Part shown: positions 35,249-44,303 of the stretch, piece by piece
How the letters are laid out: each line of letters opens with the position of its first letter
How positions within the stretch are numbered: position 1 is the first letter of the stretch
Source of the DNA: Acetobacteraceae bacterium
GTDB taxonomy: Bacteria; Pseudomonadota; Alphaproteobacteria; Acetobacterales; Acetobacteraceae
Length of the DNA stretch: 64,000 nucleotides
Direction of reading: 5' to 3'
Assembly (NCBI GenBank): GCA_004843165.1
Contig: CP039459.1
Location: 1,496,001 to 1,560,000, forward strand
Made by a program: the position numbers and the translations under genes
Notes under the pieces: generated by a model
The model's input: only the letters and a program-made list of their open reading frames with translations
Database searches by the model: none
What the model was told of the DNA's origin: nothing

Positions 35249-37113
35249 TGTCTTTTTCTGCAAACCATTTGACGGATTTACAGCTTGCCGATCTTCCTGT
35301 GGTCATTCGCCCTTATGGCAAGGATAAACAACGCACAGCGTTGGATTGGAAAACAGGCTGGCTGGATCAGATCTTAGGGATGCGGGCACTCTTGCATCCT
35401 GAAGATTCCGGTTTTCATTTTCTGGATAAAACAGGGAAAATTGAAAGAACGCTTTCTGTTCAGACTTTGGATCTGGAGGCAAAAAAAGCCGCTGGAATGA
35501 TTGCCAATTATGTTAAGGCCGGAAGTCGCATTGTCCTTTTAGGGGGAAATAATCCCGAATTTTTCATCAGTTTTTTTGGCATTATTTATGCAGGCTGTAT
35601 TCCCGTTTCCGGTGTTTCCCCTGCTTTGTCGGGAGCCGTTCGGCATCTGAAACATATTTTAAAGGATTCGCAGCCGGAAGCCGTCATTGGTTTAAAAGAG
35701 GATTTGTCAGGATTTTCCCCTTTTTGCTCAGACTTTGGAGGGAAATGGCTGGCCATTGATGACAGAGAGGATTTCGCTCCTTTTTTTAAACCTTTGAGGG
35801 AAAGTCGGCAGGCGGCAGCTTTCATTCAATATACTTCTGGAACAGAGGGAAAGCCACGAGGTGTTCCGGTTAGCCATGAGGGGATTTCCATCAATTTGCA
35901 CCGTCAGGCTGAGGAGGTACTTTCTGTACCGACAGGGGCAGGCTTAACTTGGCTGCCTTTTACGCATGATATGGGGTTGATTATGGGGCTTTTTTTCGGC
36001 CTAGCCTCAGGAAACGAGGGCTATATTCAACAGCCGGAACATTTTATTCAAAATCCAGCAGGGTGGCTTGAGGCGATCAGCTCTTATGCTATTCGAAGCG
36101 CCGCCGGGCCCGTTTTTGCTTATGATTTAGCGGTTGAGGCTTTGGAGGGAAGGGCGGATCATTTAGATCTTTCCTGTTGGCAGGTTGCCTGTGTTGGTTC
36201 AGGCCCCCTTCATGCGTTGTCTTTACAAAAATTTATAGAGGTTTTTCAGGAGAATGGCTTTTTAGCTTCCACTTTTCGGACAGGCTATGGCATGGCAGAA
36301 ACAACTTTGATGATTAGCTCGGAAATGGGGCTGAAAGTTAAGAATTTCCTACGTTCTGAGATGGCCAAAGGATCTGCCGTACCCGCACGTGCAGAAGATA
36401 AGGAGAGTGAAATAACTTCCTTGGTGAGTTGTGGAAAAATTTTGCCAGATCATGCGTTGCGTTTACGTAATCCCGCAACGGATCAATGGTTGGAAGAGGG
36501 AAAAATCGGCGATATTTGGGTCACCGGTCCGTGCGTTGCAAAATCTTATATCGGTACTTTTGAGCGTGAGGGGAATTCTAAGACCCAGCGTCCGATGCTT
36601 TTTGAACAGGATCAAGCGGGAGAAATATGGTTTCGGACAGGCGATTCAGGGTTTCTGCTTGAAGGCGAGCTTTTTGTGATTGGACGAGTCGAAGATGCGG
36701 TGATACAAGAGGGAAAAATTTTTGATCCCTATGATCTGGCGGAGGAAGTTCGTTACGCCGTTCGTTCTTTCCAAGCTGAAAATAGGCAAAGCAGTAGAAT
36801 AGAAGCAATTGTTATTTATCAAGAGGCAGGAAATCTTCATGTTTTGATTGAAGTTGCTGCTGCCTTAAAAGAGGAACGACAAGCCGCTCTGGCTGCCTCT
36901 CGTCGTTTGTTTGAAATTTGCGGTACACGCTCTATCAAAGTTTTTTTTCTTCCTAAAGGCGGATTAGCCCGGACGCCAAATGGAAAATTGAGATTTAAAG
37001 CCAGCGCCGAAAAGATCCGTTTAGGTGATTTCAGGACGTATGGGGAATATATGTTCGGTGCAAGAGATTTGAAAACGACAGAATATGAGGAGCTGGAATG
37101 GCTGATTCCGTAG
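35248..37113 (+). CDS. Fatty acyl-AMP ligase (FAAL-type)
   Basis: A 621-residue adenylate-forming enzyme of the FAAL group, which activates fatty acids as acyl-AMP and passes them to an ACP/PKS. Motifs are intact: FIQYTSGTEGKPRGVPVSH (phosphate loop), the FAAL-type WLPFTHDMGLIMGLF, YGMAETTL, FRTGDSGFLLEGELFVIGR, and catalytic Lys580 in RTPNGKLRF. Its start overlaps the PKS stop by one base and its end overlaps the next heptosyltransferase by 16 bases, so the three are translated together. The likely role is to prime or load the PKS. The acyl chain length is not predictable. Confidence 0.9.
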   Translation: MSFSANHLTDLQLADLPVVIRPYGKDKQRTALDWKTGWLDQILGMRALLHPEDSGFHFLDKTGKIERTLSVQTLDLEAKKAAGMIANYVKAGSRIVLLGGNNPEFFISFFGIIYAGCIPVSGVSPALSGAVRHLKHILKDSQPEAVIGLKEDLSGFSPFCSDFGGKWLAIDDREDFAPFFKPLRESRQAAAFIQYTSGTEGKPRGVPVSHEGISINLHRQAEEVLSVPTGAGLTWLPFTHDMGLIMGLFFGLASGNEGYIQQPEHFIQNPAGWLEAISSYAIRSAAGPVFAYDLAVEALEGRADHLDLSCWQVACVGSGPLHALSLQKFIEVFQENGFLASTFRTGYGMAETTLMISSEMGLKVKNFLRSEMAKGSAVPARAEDKESEITSLVSCGKILPDHALRLRNPATDQWLEEGKIGDIWVTGPCVAKSYIGTFEREGNSKTQRPMLFEQDQAGEIWFRTGDSGFLLEGELFVIGRVEDAVIQEGKIFDPYDLAEEVRYAVRSFQAENRQSSRIEAIVIYQEAGNLHVLIEVAAALKEERQAALAASRRLFEICGTRSIKVFFLPKGGLARTPNGKLRFKASAEKIRLGDFRTYGEYMFGARDLKTTEYEELEWLIP

Positions 37114-38585
37114 CACTTTCCAACGATAAAGCAGATAAAAATGTCTCTTTAGAGCAGAAGCAAGAAAGTCAAGAAGGTACACCTTCAGAAAAATCATTGA
37201 AGAAAAACCTGGCAATGGAGATTCCAATGCCAGGGCCGCCTTCGCCTATGGCTGAAAAGGAAAAACAGTCTACAAGCTCTTCTGCCCCGATGCAGCTTGC
37301 GATGGAAGGCGTAAAAAACATCCGTTTTGATTTTAATGACGGATGTCGTGTAGATGTACCTAGCGGTAAAAAATGGCGTGTTCAGTTTCAGGATGCAAGT
37401 ACGGATACGGTTTTATTTGACCAGTGGCTTGAAGATGGCGGACGTGTTCAAAGTGCAAAACGCTATTATGTTCCTTTTCTGATTACCGTTTGGGAAGAAA
37501 ATAATGCGGAACCTGTTTTCCGGCATAAGTGCGAATTATATGGTAAAAATGTTACCATTCATATGGAGCTTGGCGGTCTGGGAGACCATCTCGCATGGGT
37601 AGGGCAGGCGATCGCTTTCGGCCGTAAGCACGGCGCAAAATTAACCTGTGTTGTTCGTCCCGATATGGTCGCACTTTTAGCGCCTGCCAATCCCGATATC
37701 CATTTTGTCACCATTAAGGACGTACCTGCCGATCCATATGCAACGTATAAGGTTTTGGTTTTCTTTGACGATCATGATCGAAATTGGCAGCCTTTGGATT
37801 ATCGTCAGGCAGGTTTGGGGCGGATGGGGGCGTATATGCTTGGCTTAACCCCTGAAAACCGCCGGCCTGACATTGAGATTGAAGAAACAGCGCCGATTTC
37901 AGATCCTTACGTTGTTATTGCCGTTCAGGGATCTGGTTTTGGGAAAATGTGGAACAATCCTTATGGCTGGCGTCAGGTGATTACTTTCCTTAAATCCTTA
38001 GGTTATCGTGTGATTTGTATTGATCAGTCACGTGTGACAGGGGTGAATACAGTTTGGACACATATTCCACACGGGGTGGAGGATGAAACAGGCAGTCGTC
38101 CTTTAAAAGAGCGGGCAAGATGGCTGAAATATGCCGATTTCTTTATCGGCCTTTCTTCTGGATTGTCATGGCTTGCATGGGCGGCGCAGACAAAAGTAAT
38201 TATGGTCGGCGGTTTTACCGAGGATTATAATGAATTTGAAACCCCTTGGCGGATCATTAATCGCCATGTTTGTCATGGATGTGCCAATGATTTGGCAATT
38301 CGACTGGATTTAAAAGATTATTTCTTTTGCCCACGTCATAAAAATACAAACCGTGCTTTTGAGTGTAGCCGTTTAATTTCGGGGACACAGGTCGTTAAAG
38401 CCTGTGAATCTTTGATTTTAGACTTGTCAGCGGAAAAAAGAGCACGTTTAAAACTTTCTTCAGAGATTCCTTCTCTTGAAAAAAAGCCTCAAAAGGAAAA
38501 ATCGACAGCGGTTAAGGTACAGCGGAAATCTTTGAAGAAGGCCACAACAAGCCGTACTCCCAGAGAAAAAGGGAAGTCAAAATGA
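37098..38585 (+). CDS. Autotransporter-type O-heptosyltransferase (TibC/Aah-like), copy 1
   Basis: A 495-residue protein of the bacterial autotransporter heptosyltransferase family. These enzymes move heptose from ADP-heptose onto Ser residues of strand-loop-strand repeats in the cytoplasm. A polar N-terminal stretch (about 1-70) is followed by a small beta domain and a GT-B-like fold with GGLGDHLAW (Asp163) and GKMWNNP (Lys283), possible counterparts of catalytic residues reported for TibC. Four Cys at 392, 395, 411 and 423 match the iron-finger pattern. The tail is very basic (Lys/Arg-rich, about 450-495). It overlaps both neighbours, by 16 and 4 bases. Substrates are likely the three Hint adhesins. 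Confidence 0.88.
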   Translation: MADSVALSNDKADKNVSLEQKQESQEGTPSEKSLKKNLAMEIPMPGPPSPMAEKEKQSTSSSAPMQLAMEGVKNIRFDFNDGCRVDVPSGKKWRVQFQDASTDTVLFDQWLEDGGRVQSAKRYYVPFLITVWEENNAEPVFRHKCELYGKNVTIHMELGGLGDHLAWVGQAIAFGRKHGAKLTCVVRPDMVALLAPANPDIHFVTIKDVPADPYATYKVLVFFDDHDRNWQPLDYRQAGLGRMGAYMLGLTPENRRPDIEIEETAPISDPYVVIAVQGSGFGKMWNNPYGWRQVITFLKSLGYRVICIDQSRVTGVNTVWTHIPHGVEDETGSRPLKERARWLKYADFFIGLSSGLSWLAWAAQTKVIMVGGFTEDYNEFETPWRIINRHVCHGCANDLAIRLDLKDYFFCPRHKNTNRAFECSRLISGTQVVKACESLILDLSAEKRARLKLSSEIPSLEKKPQKEKSTAVKVQRKSLKKATTSRTPREKGKSK

Positions 38586-39943
38586 CTTTAGAACATCAGA
38601 TATCCTCCCCTTCCGCATCCGGGGAGAAAAAATCCGCTTTAAAAGATATTTTGCATGATATCGAAACCTTAGCACCTGTTGAAAATCAGCCTGAAAAGCA
38701 GGAAACAGCGACAAAAGAGGTGCTCCGTAAAGATTCGTTTCCAGCCCCTGCTCAGAACCTGACGCAAGAGGGAGAGCACGGCATACGCTATGATTTTAAT
38801 ATAGGGGCAAGAATTTATGTTCCGCAGGGGAAGTGGATTATCCGTGTTAGAGATTTAGATACGGCAAGTCTTTTGCATGAATTTCATGCGGAAGACGTCA
38901 CTTTTGTTGCACGTAAAAAATACTGGATGAACTTACGTCTTGAAGTCATCAATCAGGAAACAGGATTGACGTGGTCTCATGCATGGAACGGCAAAGGTAA
39001 AAAAATTGCCATTATTTTACCGGGGGGAACCTTAGGGGATTCAATTGCATGGTTTACCTATGCTGCACGTTTTGCAGATGTACATAAATGTAAACTGACT
39101 CTTGTTGTCGCGGAGCATATTCGAGATCTTTTCGCAAAGCGCTATCCGCAGATTTCTTTCATCACAAGAGAGGAATTCTCTGAGGAAATCAGGGAGAAAT
39201 TATATGCGACTTATTACATGGGGCTTTATTTTAAGGACGAAACGAATGAGTTCCAGCCTGATGATTTCCGGATGTTGGGCCTTCATCGAACGGCAGGCGC
39301 CTTGCTGGGGGTTGATCTGACCGAAGAGGCACCAAAGCCGGTTATTGAAGAGCCTGATGAGCGGCCTATTCCCGATCCCTATGTTGTAATCGCCGCACAG
39401 GGGTCAAGTGCGTGTAAATTATGGAATAACCCTTTGGGGTGGCATGATGTAATTACGTATCTTAAAACGCTGGGTTATCGTGTGATTTGCATTGATAAAG
39501 AGGCTGTGACAGGAAATGGCATTCATTGGAATCATATTCCACATGGCGCTGAAGATGAAACAGGGAACCGTCCGCTAGCAGAGCGGGCACGCTGGATAAA
39601 ATATGCGGATTTCTTTATCGGTCTGTCTTCTGGGCTTTCTTGGCTGGCATGGACGGTAAATGCCAAGATTATTATGATCTCAGGTTTTACCCATCCAAGA
39701 AATGAATTTTATACGCCGTGGCGCATCTTTTCTGCCAATGGCTGTAATTCCTGCTGGCATGATGTCAGAGTGCCTTTTGAACATACAAATTACCTTTTCT
39801 GTCCACGTCAGAAAGACACACCACGGCAATTTGAGTGCACCCGTATTATTACATCAGAATATGTAAAGGAAACGATTGATCGTTTAATGAAAGAATCGAA
39901 TCTTGTTGCGCCGAAAGATCGAAAAACACGTAAGAAAAAATAA
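38582..39943 (+). CDS. Autotransporter-type O-heptosyltransferase (TibC/Aah-like), copy 2
   Basis: A 453-residue paralogue of the preceding enzyme, starting within its stop (ATGA overlap). It keeps GGTLGDSIAW (Asp153), CKLWNNP (Lys279), HIPHGAEDETGNRPLAERARW and the four-Cys set at 388, 391, 407 and 419, with the same spacing as copy 1 (2, 15 and 11 residues between). It lacks most of the long basic tail. Two copies may form a mixed oligomer or serve different adhesins; TibC is known to work as a dodecamer. Last gene of the PKS operon, 88 bases before tRNA-His. Confidence 0.88.
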   Translation: MTLEHQISSPSASGEKKSALKDILHDIETLAPVENQPEKQETATKEVLRKDSFPAPAQNLTQEGEHGIRYDFNIGARIYVPQGKWIIRVRDLDTASLLHEFHAEDVTFVARKKYWMNLRLEVINQETGLTWSHAWNGKGKKIAIILPGGTLGDSIAWFTYAARFADVHKCKLTLVVAEHIRDLFAKRYPQISFITREEFSEEIREKLYATYYMGLYFKDETNEFQPDDFRMLGLHRTAGALLGVDLTEEAPKPVIEEPDERPIPDPYVVIAAQGSSACKLWNNPLGWHDVITYLKTLGYRVICIDKEAVTGNGIHWNHIPHGAEDETGNRPLAERARWIKYADFFIGLSSGLSWLAWTVNAKIIMISGFTHPRNEFYTPWRIFSANGCNSCWHDVRVPFEHTNYLFCPRQKDTPRQFECTRIITSEYVKETIDRLMKESNLVAPKDRKTRKKK

Positions 39944-40031
39944 AGAATGCCCCAAAATGCTTTAAAATGTATTTTTTCTCATTTTAGGGCTAGACGTTCT
40001 CGCTAATTTTTTCTAAAGAATAACTCGTGCT

Positions 40032-40108
40032 GGTGGATGTAGCTCAGTTGGTAGAGCGCCGGTTTGTGGTACCGGTGGTCGCGGGTTCAAGTCCCGTCAT
40101 TCACCCCA
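40032..40108 (+). tRNA. tRNA-His (GTG)
   Basis: A full cloverleaf: 7-bp acceptor (GTGGATG with CATTCAC, one G-U), D-arm with AGCTCAGTTGGTAGAGC, anticodon stem CCGGT/ACCGG with loop TTGTGGT giving GTG, and T-arm with GGTTCAA. An extra G is encoded at the -1 position opposite C73, and CCA is encoded. Its last 12 bases overlap the 3' end of the convergent gene. Confidence 0.96.
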
Positions 40109-41038
40109 CTCCTTCCTTTTAGGAAAATTGATTCTCTGTCTTTTTAGGCAGAGTTTTTTTTGCCAATTTTCCGCATTTAAAGCGGTTGGTGAAAAGCCAA
40201 GAATTTCTTCCATTTCTGTAAAAGAAAAATCTTTATCTTCTGTTAGGCGGCGAATGGCTTCTGGCGAAGGGATGTAGGCTGTGAGTTTAGGAAAAAATTT
40301 CGTTATTTTGCGAAATGTGAAGCTAAAGAAAAGAAGGCAGGGTAAAGGCAGGGGCAAAATAAAGCGTCTGGAGAGATTTTGTGCCTTTGAGAGCAGGTGA
40401 ATAAGATCTTGATAAGAAAATGCCTGAGCACCTGTAATAATGAGAGAGCAAGGCGAAGTTTCTACTCGCAATAGTAATAATTTAGCCGCTTCGGCCAATG
40501 CTTTGCCAACATCGTCATAATGGATGGGCTGAACAAGATATTTACCTGATTTGGGTAGGGGAAGGATTTTGAATTTCTTGATAATCTTCCCAAGTTTTGA
40601 AATATTTTGATTATTCTCATCGCCGAAAATCATTGTTGGGTGAAGGAAAAAAGCAGGGCGTTTATCTGCAAAAAGAAGTTTTTCGGCGGTTAAAACTTCA
40701 AAAGCATAGGCATCGGGCCATTTTGTAAATTTTCGTGTTGAACCAAGAGCAACAAGTGGGCAATGGCTTAATTGTAAGATTTTGGGCAGAAATTTTGCTG
40801 GTGGTGTAAAAATAATCAGGTCAAATTCTTTGAAGATTTCTTTTGAATGAATATCTGCAATTTCACCGCTTTTTATTTCCCTGCATAATTGTCGGAGATG
40901 GGACGGTATTTTTTGTGGTGTACGGCTCCATCCTGTGAAAATGGCATTAGGGATGCTTTGAGAAAGATGTATTAAGGCGCTTTGAGCACACGCCCCGCTT
41001 AGTCCAAAGATAAGAATATGGGGCGCTTGCTGTTGCAT
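40097..41038 (-). CDS. NAD(P)-binding epimerase/dehydrogenase-like protein
   Basis: A 313-residue protein of the atypical short-chain dehydrogenase (NAD-dependent epimerase or NmrA-like) type. The N-terminal ILIFGLSGACAQSAL is a variant Rossmann nucleotide motif. Later HPTMIFGDENNQNISKL and VQPIHYDDVGKAL match the C-terminal part of the complex I assembly/epimerase-like subgroup. The canonical Tyr-x3-Lys is not obvious, so catalysis is uncertain. It reads toward the tRNA-His gene and its stop codon lies inside the tRNA 3' end on the other strand. The unknown membrane-anchored gene lies 16 bases upstream on the same strand. Confidence 0.75.
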   Translation of the reverse strand: MQQQAPHILIFGLSGACAQSALIHLSQSIPNAIFTGWSRTPQKIPSHLRQLCREIKSGEIADIHSKEIFKEFDLIIFTPPAKFLPKILQLSHCPLVALGSTRKFTKWPDAYAFEVLTAEKLLFADKRPAFFLHPTMIFGDENNQNISKLGKIIKKFKILPLPKSGKYLVQPIHYDDVGKALAEAAKLLLLRVETSPCSLIITGAQAFSYQDLIHLLSKAQNLSRRFILPLPLPCLLFFSFTFRKITKFFPKLTAYIPSPEAIRRLTEDKDFSFTEMEEILGFSPTALNAENWQKKLCLKRQRINFPKRKEWGE

Positions 41039-41054
41039 CCGATAATGTCTCGTT

Positions 41055-42752
41055 TCAGAGAGGATTGATTGTTGCCTCTTTTAAGGGAAGTTCTGCTAAA
41101 GCCTCTTTCGCAGGAAGGTTATTCCATTCCCAAAAATTGGAAAGATTAAAGGTTGTCTTTAAGCTTCTTTTTTGGGGAGAGGACATCCAGTCAACGATAT
41201 TTTCAAGATCTGGGTGATCGGCTGAATGGTCGTGGAAAATTTCAAGCATTTGCTTATAAGAAAGCGTATCCGTTTCTTTTAAACTCTGCCAAGCGGCACA
41301 GAGCAACACCGGAAGCTCCCTGCCAGCAAAAAGAAGGGAAAGATTGCTTATTTGAAGATTATTTTCCCAGGCAAGTCTTTGCTCGCCACCTTGGAAAAGC
41401 GTTTTCGTAATTGGCGGGTAGCGGAGTGCAAAAGAGCCTTTGATTTGGTTTTGCTTATCAATATTGACATTAAGGGTTAATTTGGAGACCCAGCGTGCAG
41501 GTATATTTACTGTTGGTTCATTGGGAACCGATAGAGAGGAAATTTTGATTGAGGGGCCATGTGTGTTGAAAGAGGCCGTGAGTTCATCAGGGAGCTTCGG
41601 CCAATTATTGAGATTTGCCTCAATGCCTGAAAAATCAAAATAAGATTTCAGAGCCCAACGCTCATTCATCGAGCTGAGACGTCTTTCTCCTGTGATTTTA
41701 GGAATATAAAATCTTTTTTCCGGAATGGTTTTAGCTTGAAGATGGCCTTTAAGACCGATCAAGGTCATGCCGTAAGGGGCTGTATTAAAAAACTTTTCGG
41801 GATCATCCCAGAACTGACGTGCGGCAATAATCTCATCACGTCCAGGACGTTGAAGGAGATTACCCCCCTCATGGATTTCGCCCTCATCAAGAGAAAGGGT
41901 TAGTTTGCGAATTTCATCTTCGGGATTTCGAAGATTTTTATTGAGAAGATTATATAAAATATCAATTTCTAAATTGTGGAGAGAGGCGATAGGATGCGCC
42001 CCTGTGCCATAGCCTTCGATATTGATATTTGCCACAGAAAGAGAGGGGATGAGAACACCGTCTTTTTGAATAAGGGAATGGATTTCCTCTGAATGTGGTG
42101 ATTCTGAAAGAGGAGAGGCAACGCTGTGTGTGCGTTGTGCTGGCTGTGTTGGCGTAAGCAATGATGCCGTCTTAAAACGTTTTTCAATTTTGACATTTTC
42201 AAATTGAACACGTCCGAAACGAATATTGCTTAGATCAGGCGTATGGTTGGAAAGGCGATGGAAAAAGGAGGAGACAATTTTTTTGTTTTCCGGAATGCTC
42301 GGCGAAAAGCCTTTATTTTCCTCAAGCGTATTTTCGTCAAAAATAAGTTCATCCCATTTCTTAATTTTGGAAGAGGAGGGGACGATTTCAAAATTGCGAA
42401 GGATTCCCTTACGTGAGGAAAAAATATTTTCATCAGAAATGATCCTAGCGTGATCCATCGTAAAGCTGGAAAATTTAAGAATATTTTCTTCAATATGCGG
42501 ATGGCCAAGGCACAGATTTTTAAAAAAGAATTGTGTTGTTCCAATGTGAAAGGAGGCATCGCGGATATTCATGCCTTGAATCGTAATTGCAGGACTTACA
42601 GAAGTATATTTAAAGTCGATTTCAGGCGGAATATTTTTGAGAAAGTCGTTAATGTCACTTCTGCTGGCATCATTTATTTTATGTAACATCTCTGCGCCGG
42701 CAATCACACTTGCGATTGTTAGGGTGATAAGGGTAAGCCATCCCTGCCGCAT
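41055..42752 (-). CDS. Membrane-anchored periplasmic protein of unknown function
   Basis: A 565-residue protein not recognised. It begins with a basic pair and a hydrophobic segment (about 5-22: WLTLITLTIASVIAGA), either a signal anchor or an uncleaved signal, so the rest is probably periplasmic. The body alternates short strand-like stretches (for example SPAITIQGMNIRDASF, VANINIEGYGTG, LKGHLQAKTI) with polar linkers. This recalls AsmA-like or LPS-transport beta-rich proteins, but I cannot make a firm match. There is no lipobox. It probably forms a two-gene unit with the downstream epimerase-like gene. The 526-bp gap upstream separates it from rplM. Confidence 0.6.
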   Translation of the reverse strand: MRQGWLTLITLTIASVIAGAEMLHKINDASRSDINDFLKNIPPEIDFKYTSVSPAITIQGMNIRDASFHIGTTQFFFKNLCLGHPHIEENILKFSSFTMDHARIISDENIFSSRKGILRNFEIVPSSSKIKKWDELIFDENTLEENKGFSPSIPENKKIVSSFFHRLSNHTPDLSNIRFGRVQFENVKIEKRFKTASLLTPTQPAQRTHSVASPLSESPHSEEIHSLIQKDGVLIPSLSVANINIEGYGTGAHPIASLHNLEIDILYNLLNKNLRNPEDEIRKLTLSLDEGEIHEGGNLLQRPGRDEIIAARQFWDDPEKFFNTAPYGMTLIGLKGHLQAKTIPEKRFYIPKITGERRLSSMNERWALKSYFDFSGIEANLNNWPKLPDELTASFNTHGPSIKISSLSVPNEPTVNIPARWVSKLTLNVNIDKQNQIKGSFALRYPPITKTLFQGGEQRLAWENNLQISNLSLLFAGRELPVLLCAAWQSLKETDTLSYKQMLEIFHDHSADHPDLENIVDWMSSPQKRSLKTTFNLSNFWEWNNLPAKEALAELPLKEATINPL

Positions 42753-42992
42753 ATCACAGAAACTCCTTAGTCAAAAACAAATGAGAACATAAATGACTTT
42801 AGACTATATATGAAAAATAAAATTTTTCCTAAAAAACAAAAATAACGAATCCTTTTAAAGTCAAAGAAAAAGCCGTTTTGGCTTTGTAGATACATGAAAA
42901 AAGACGTAAAAATATTGCGGTATTATAATACCAAATAGTAAAAAATAGCTGATTTCAGCGGTTTTTAGTGTTTTAAAAATGTAAAAATAAGC

Positions 42993-43022
42993 TTGACGGA
43001 AACCTTTAAAATAGGAGATAAG
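42993..43022 (+). promoter_or_regulatory. Candidate promoter for rplM-rpsI
   Basis: TTGACG (42993-42998) followed after 17-18 bases by AGATAAG (43016-43022). If used, the transcript would carry a leader of about 250 bases before rplM. By eye only. Confidence 0.3.
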
Positions 43023-43055
43023 ACTATCCTAATATAGAGCAGGGATCGTTCTCGT

Positions 43056-43160
43056 ATGAGGATTGAAAAACCTGATTTTATTTGTTCAGCGATGGGGCAC
43101 ATCGTTAAAGCTTGCGGCGGATGGAACTTTCATCCTTCTGAGAGGCAAGAAGCGGTTTAA
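43056..43160 (+). CDS. Possible 34-residue leader peptide upstream of rplM
   Basis: An ATG frame of 34 codons with AGGGA about 10 bases upstream, located in the presumed rplM leader. The peptide begins MRIEKPDFICSAMGHIVKA and ends SERQEAV. It has no recognisable family. It could be a true small protein, a leader peptide, or chance. Its only support is its position and a plausible ribosome site. Confidence 0.25.
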   Translation: MRIEKPDFICSAMGHIVKACGGWNFHPSERQEAV

Positions 43161-43278
43161 GACTGCATGCCACGAAACAGAGTTATTATTTTAAGGCATT
43201 TTCTCAAAAATCTTCTGAATGGCCGAGGGCTTATTTTAGAAATTACTTTTGAGATATAGCTCAACGCGGAAAGACAAT

Positions 43279-43761
43279 ATGTCACTTACGAAATCAACAC
43301 CGGTTTTAAAGCCGGCAGAAGTAAAGCGCAAATGGGTTCTGATTGATGCGCGCGATTTGGTGCTAGGACGTTTGGCCAGCATCGTTGCCAACAGACTTCG
43401 GGGCAAACATCTTCCTCAGTTCACACCGCATGTCGATTGTGGTGATGCTGTTGTTATCATCAACGCAAAGCATGTCGGTTTGACAGGCAGAAAACGTTCC
43501 CAGAAAGTTTTCCACTATCACACAGGCTATCCTGGCGGAATTAAAGAAAGAAGTGTTGCACAGCGTTTGGAAGGCCACAATCCAGATCATCTGGTTCGTA
43601 AGGCTGTTGAACGTATGATTACACGTGGACCACTTCAGCGTGCGCAAATGCGTCATCTTTTCATCTATCCAGAAGATACGCATCCGCATGAAGCACAAAA
43701 TCCAGAACAGCTGGATGTTGCTGCCTTGAATTCCAAAAATACTGTAAATCGTAAGGCTTAA
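43279..43761 (+). CDS. rplM: 50S ribosomal protein L13
   Basis: Large-subunit protein, 160 residues. It begins [21 protein letters not shown]; the family core [21 protein letters not shown] is followed by [29 protein letters not shown] and [35 protein letters not shown] use ATG 43279 because it has GGAAAG upstream; the frame also contains codons further upstream that would add ten unlikely residues. It is nine bases ahead of rpsI, the standard pairing. Confidence 0.97.
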   Translation: MSLTKSTPVLKPAEVKRKWVLIDARDLVLGRLASIVANRLRGKHLPQFTPHVDCGDAVVIINAKHVGLTGRKRSQKVFHYHTGYPGGIKERSVAQRLEGHNPDHLVRKAVERMITRGPLQRAQMRHLFIYPEDTHPHEAQNPEQLDVAALNSKNTVNRKA

Positions 43762-43770
43762 GAATAGCGT

Positions 43771-44262
43771 ATGTCAGAAACAACAATTACAAAAGATGCC
43801 GCTTCTGGGCTTGAGTCTCTTGCGGCTTTAAAAGACGGTCAGGAAGCTGCCCCAGTTCAGCCAAAACGTGATGAGCAAGGTCGTTCTTACGGCACAGGTC
43901 GTCGTAAAGGCGCTGTCGCACGTGTTTGGATTAAACCGGGTAAAGGTGAATATAGCATCAACGGAAAATCCGCTGAGAAATATTTTGCACGTCCAGTTTT
44001 GCGCATGATTATTGCACAGCCATTCATCGTTGCAGGCCGTCACAATGAATTTGACGTTTATTGCACCGTTGCAGGTGGTGGGCTTTCTGGTCAGGCTGGC
44101 GCATTGCGTCATGGCCTTTCCCGCGCTTTGGTTAATTATGAACCAGAATTGCGTAAGCCTCTTAAAGCAGCCGGCTTCCTAACACGTGATAGCCGTGTTG
44201 TTGAACGTAAGAAATATGGTCGCGCAAAAGCACGTCGTTCTTTCCAGTTCTCAAAACGCTGA
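43771..44262 (+). CDS. rpsI: 30S ribosomal protein S9
   Basis: Small-subunit protein, 163 residues. An N-terminal extension of about 38 residues precedes the core ([56 protein letters not shown]). The C-terminal SKR tail, which reaches the P site, is present. The extension is common in alphaproteobacteria. A strong terminator follows. Confidence 0.97.
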   Translation: MSETTITKDAASGLESLAALKDGQEAAPVQPKRDEQGRSYGTGRRKGAVARVWIKPGKGEYSINGKSAEKYFARPVLRMIIAQPFIVAGRHNEFDVYCTVAGGGLSGQAGALRHGLSRALVNYEPELRKPLKAAGFLTRDSRVVERKKYGRAKARRSFQFSKR

Positions 44263-44303
44263 TTTCTTTGTGTCGAACGACACAGGTTTTTCAGAATTCA
44301 ATC

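Larger units (their letters stand above)
42753..43278. other. Long AT-rich gap and rplM leader region
   Basis: This gap of 526 bases holds no clearly assigned gene. The left third (42753-42990) is very AT-rich, with a small AAAGCC/GGCTTT hairpin at 42869-42885. The right part holds a possible promoter (42993-43022), a 34-codon frame (43056-43160) and a 118-base stretch up to rplM. A ribosomal-protein leader RNA is possible. I recognise no known family. Confidence 0.6.

Noticed and set aside
40032..40108. tRNA-His as the attachment site of the 17-40 kb cluster
   Set aside because: A duplicated tRNA 3' end was not seen elsewhere in the window, so there is no direct support.
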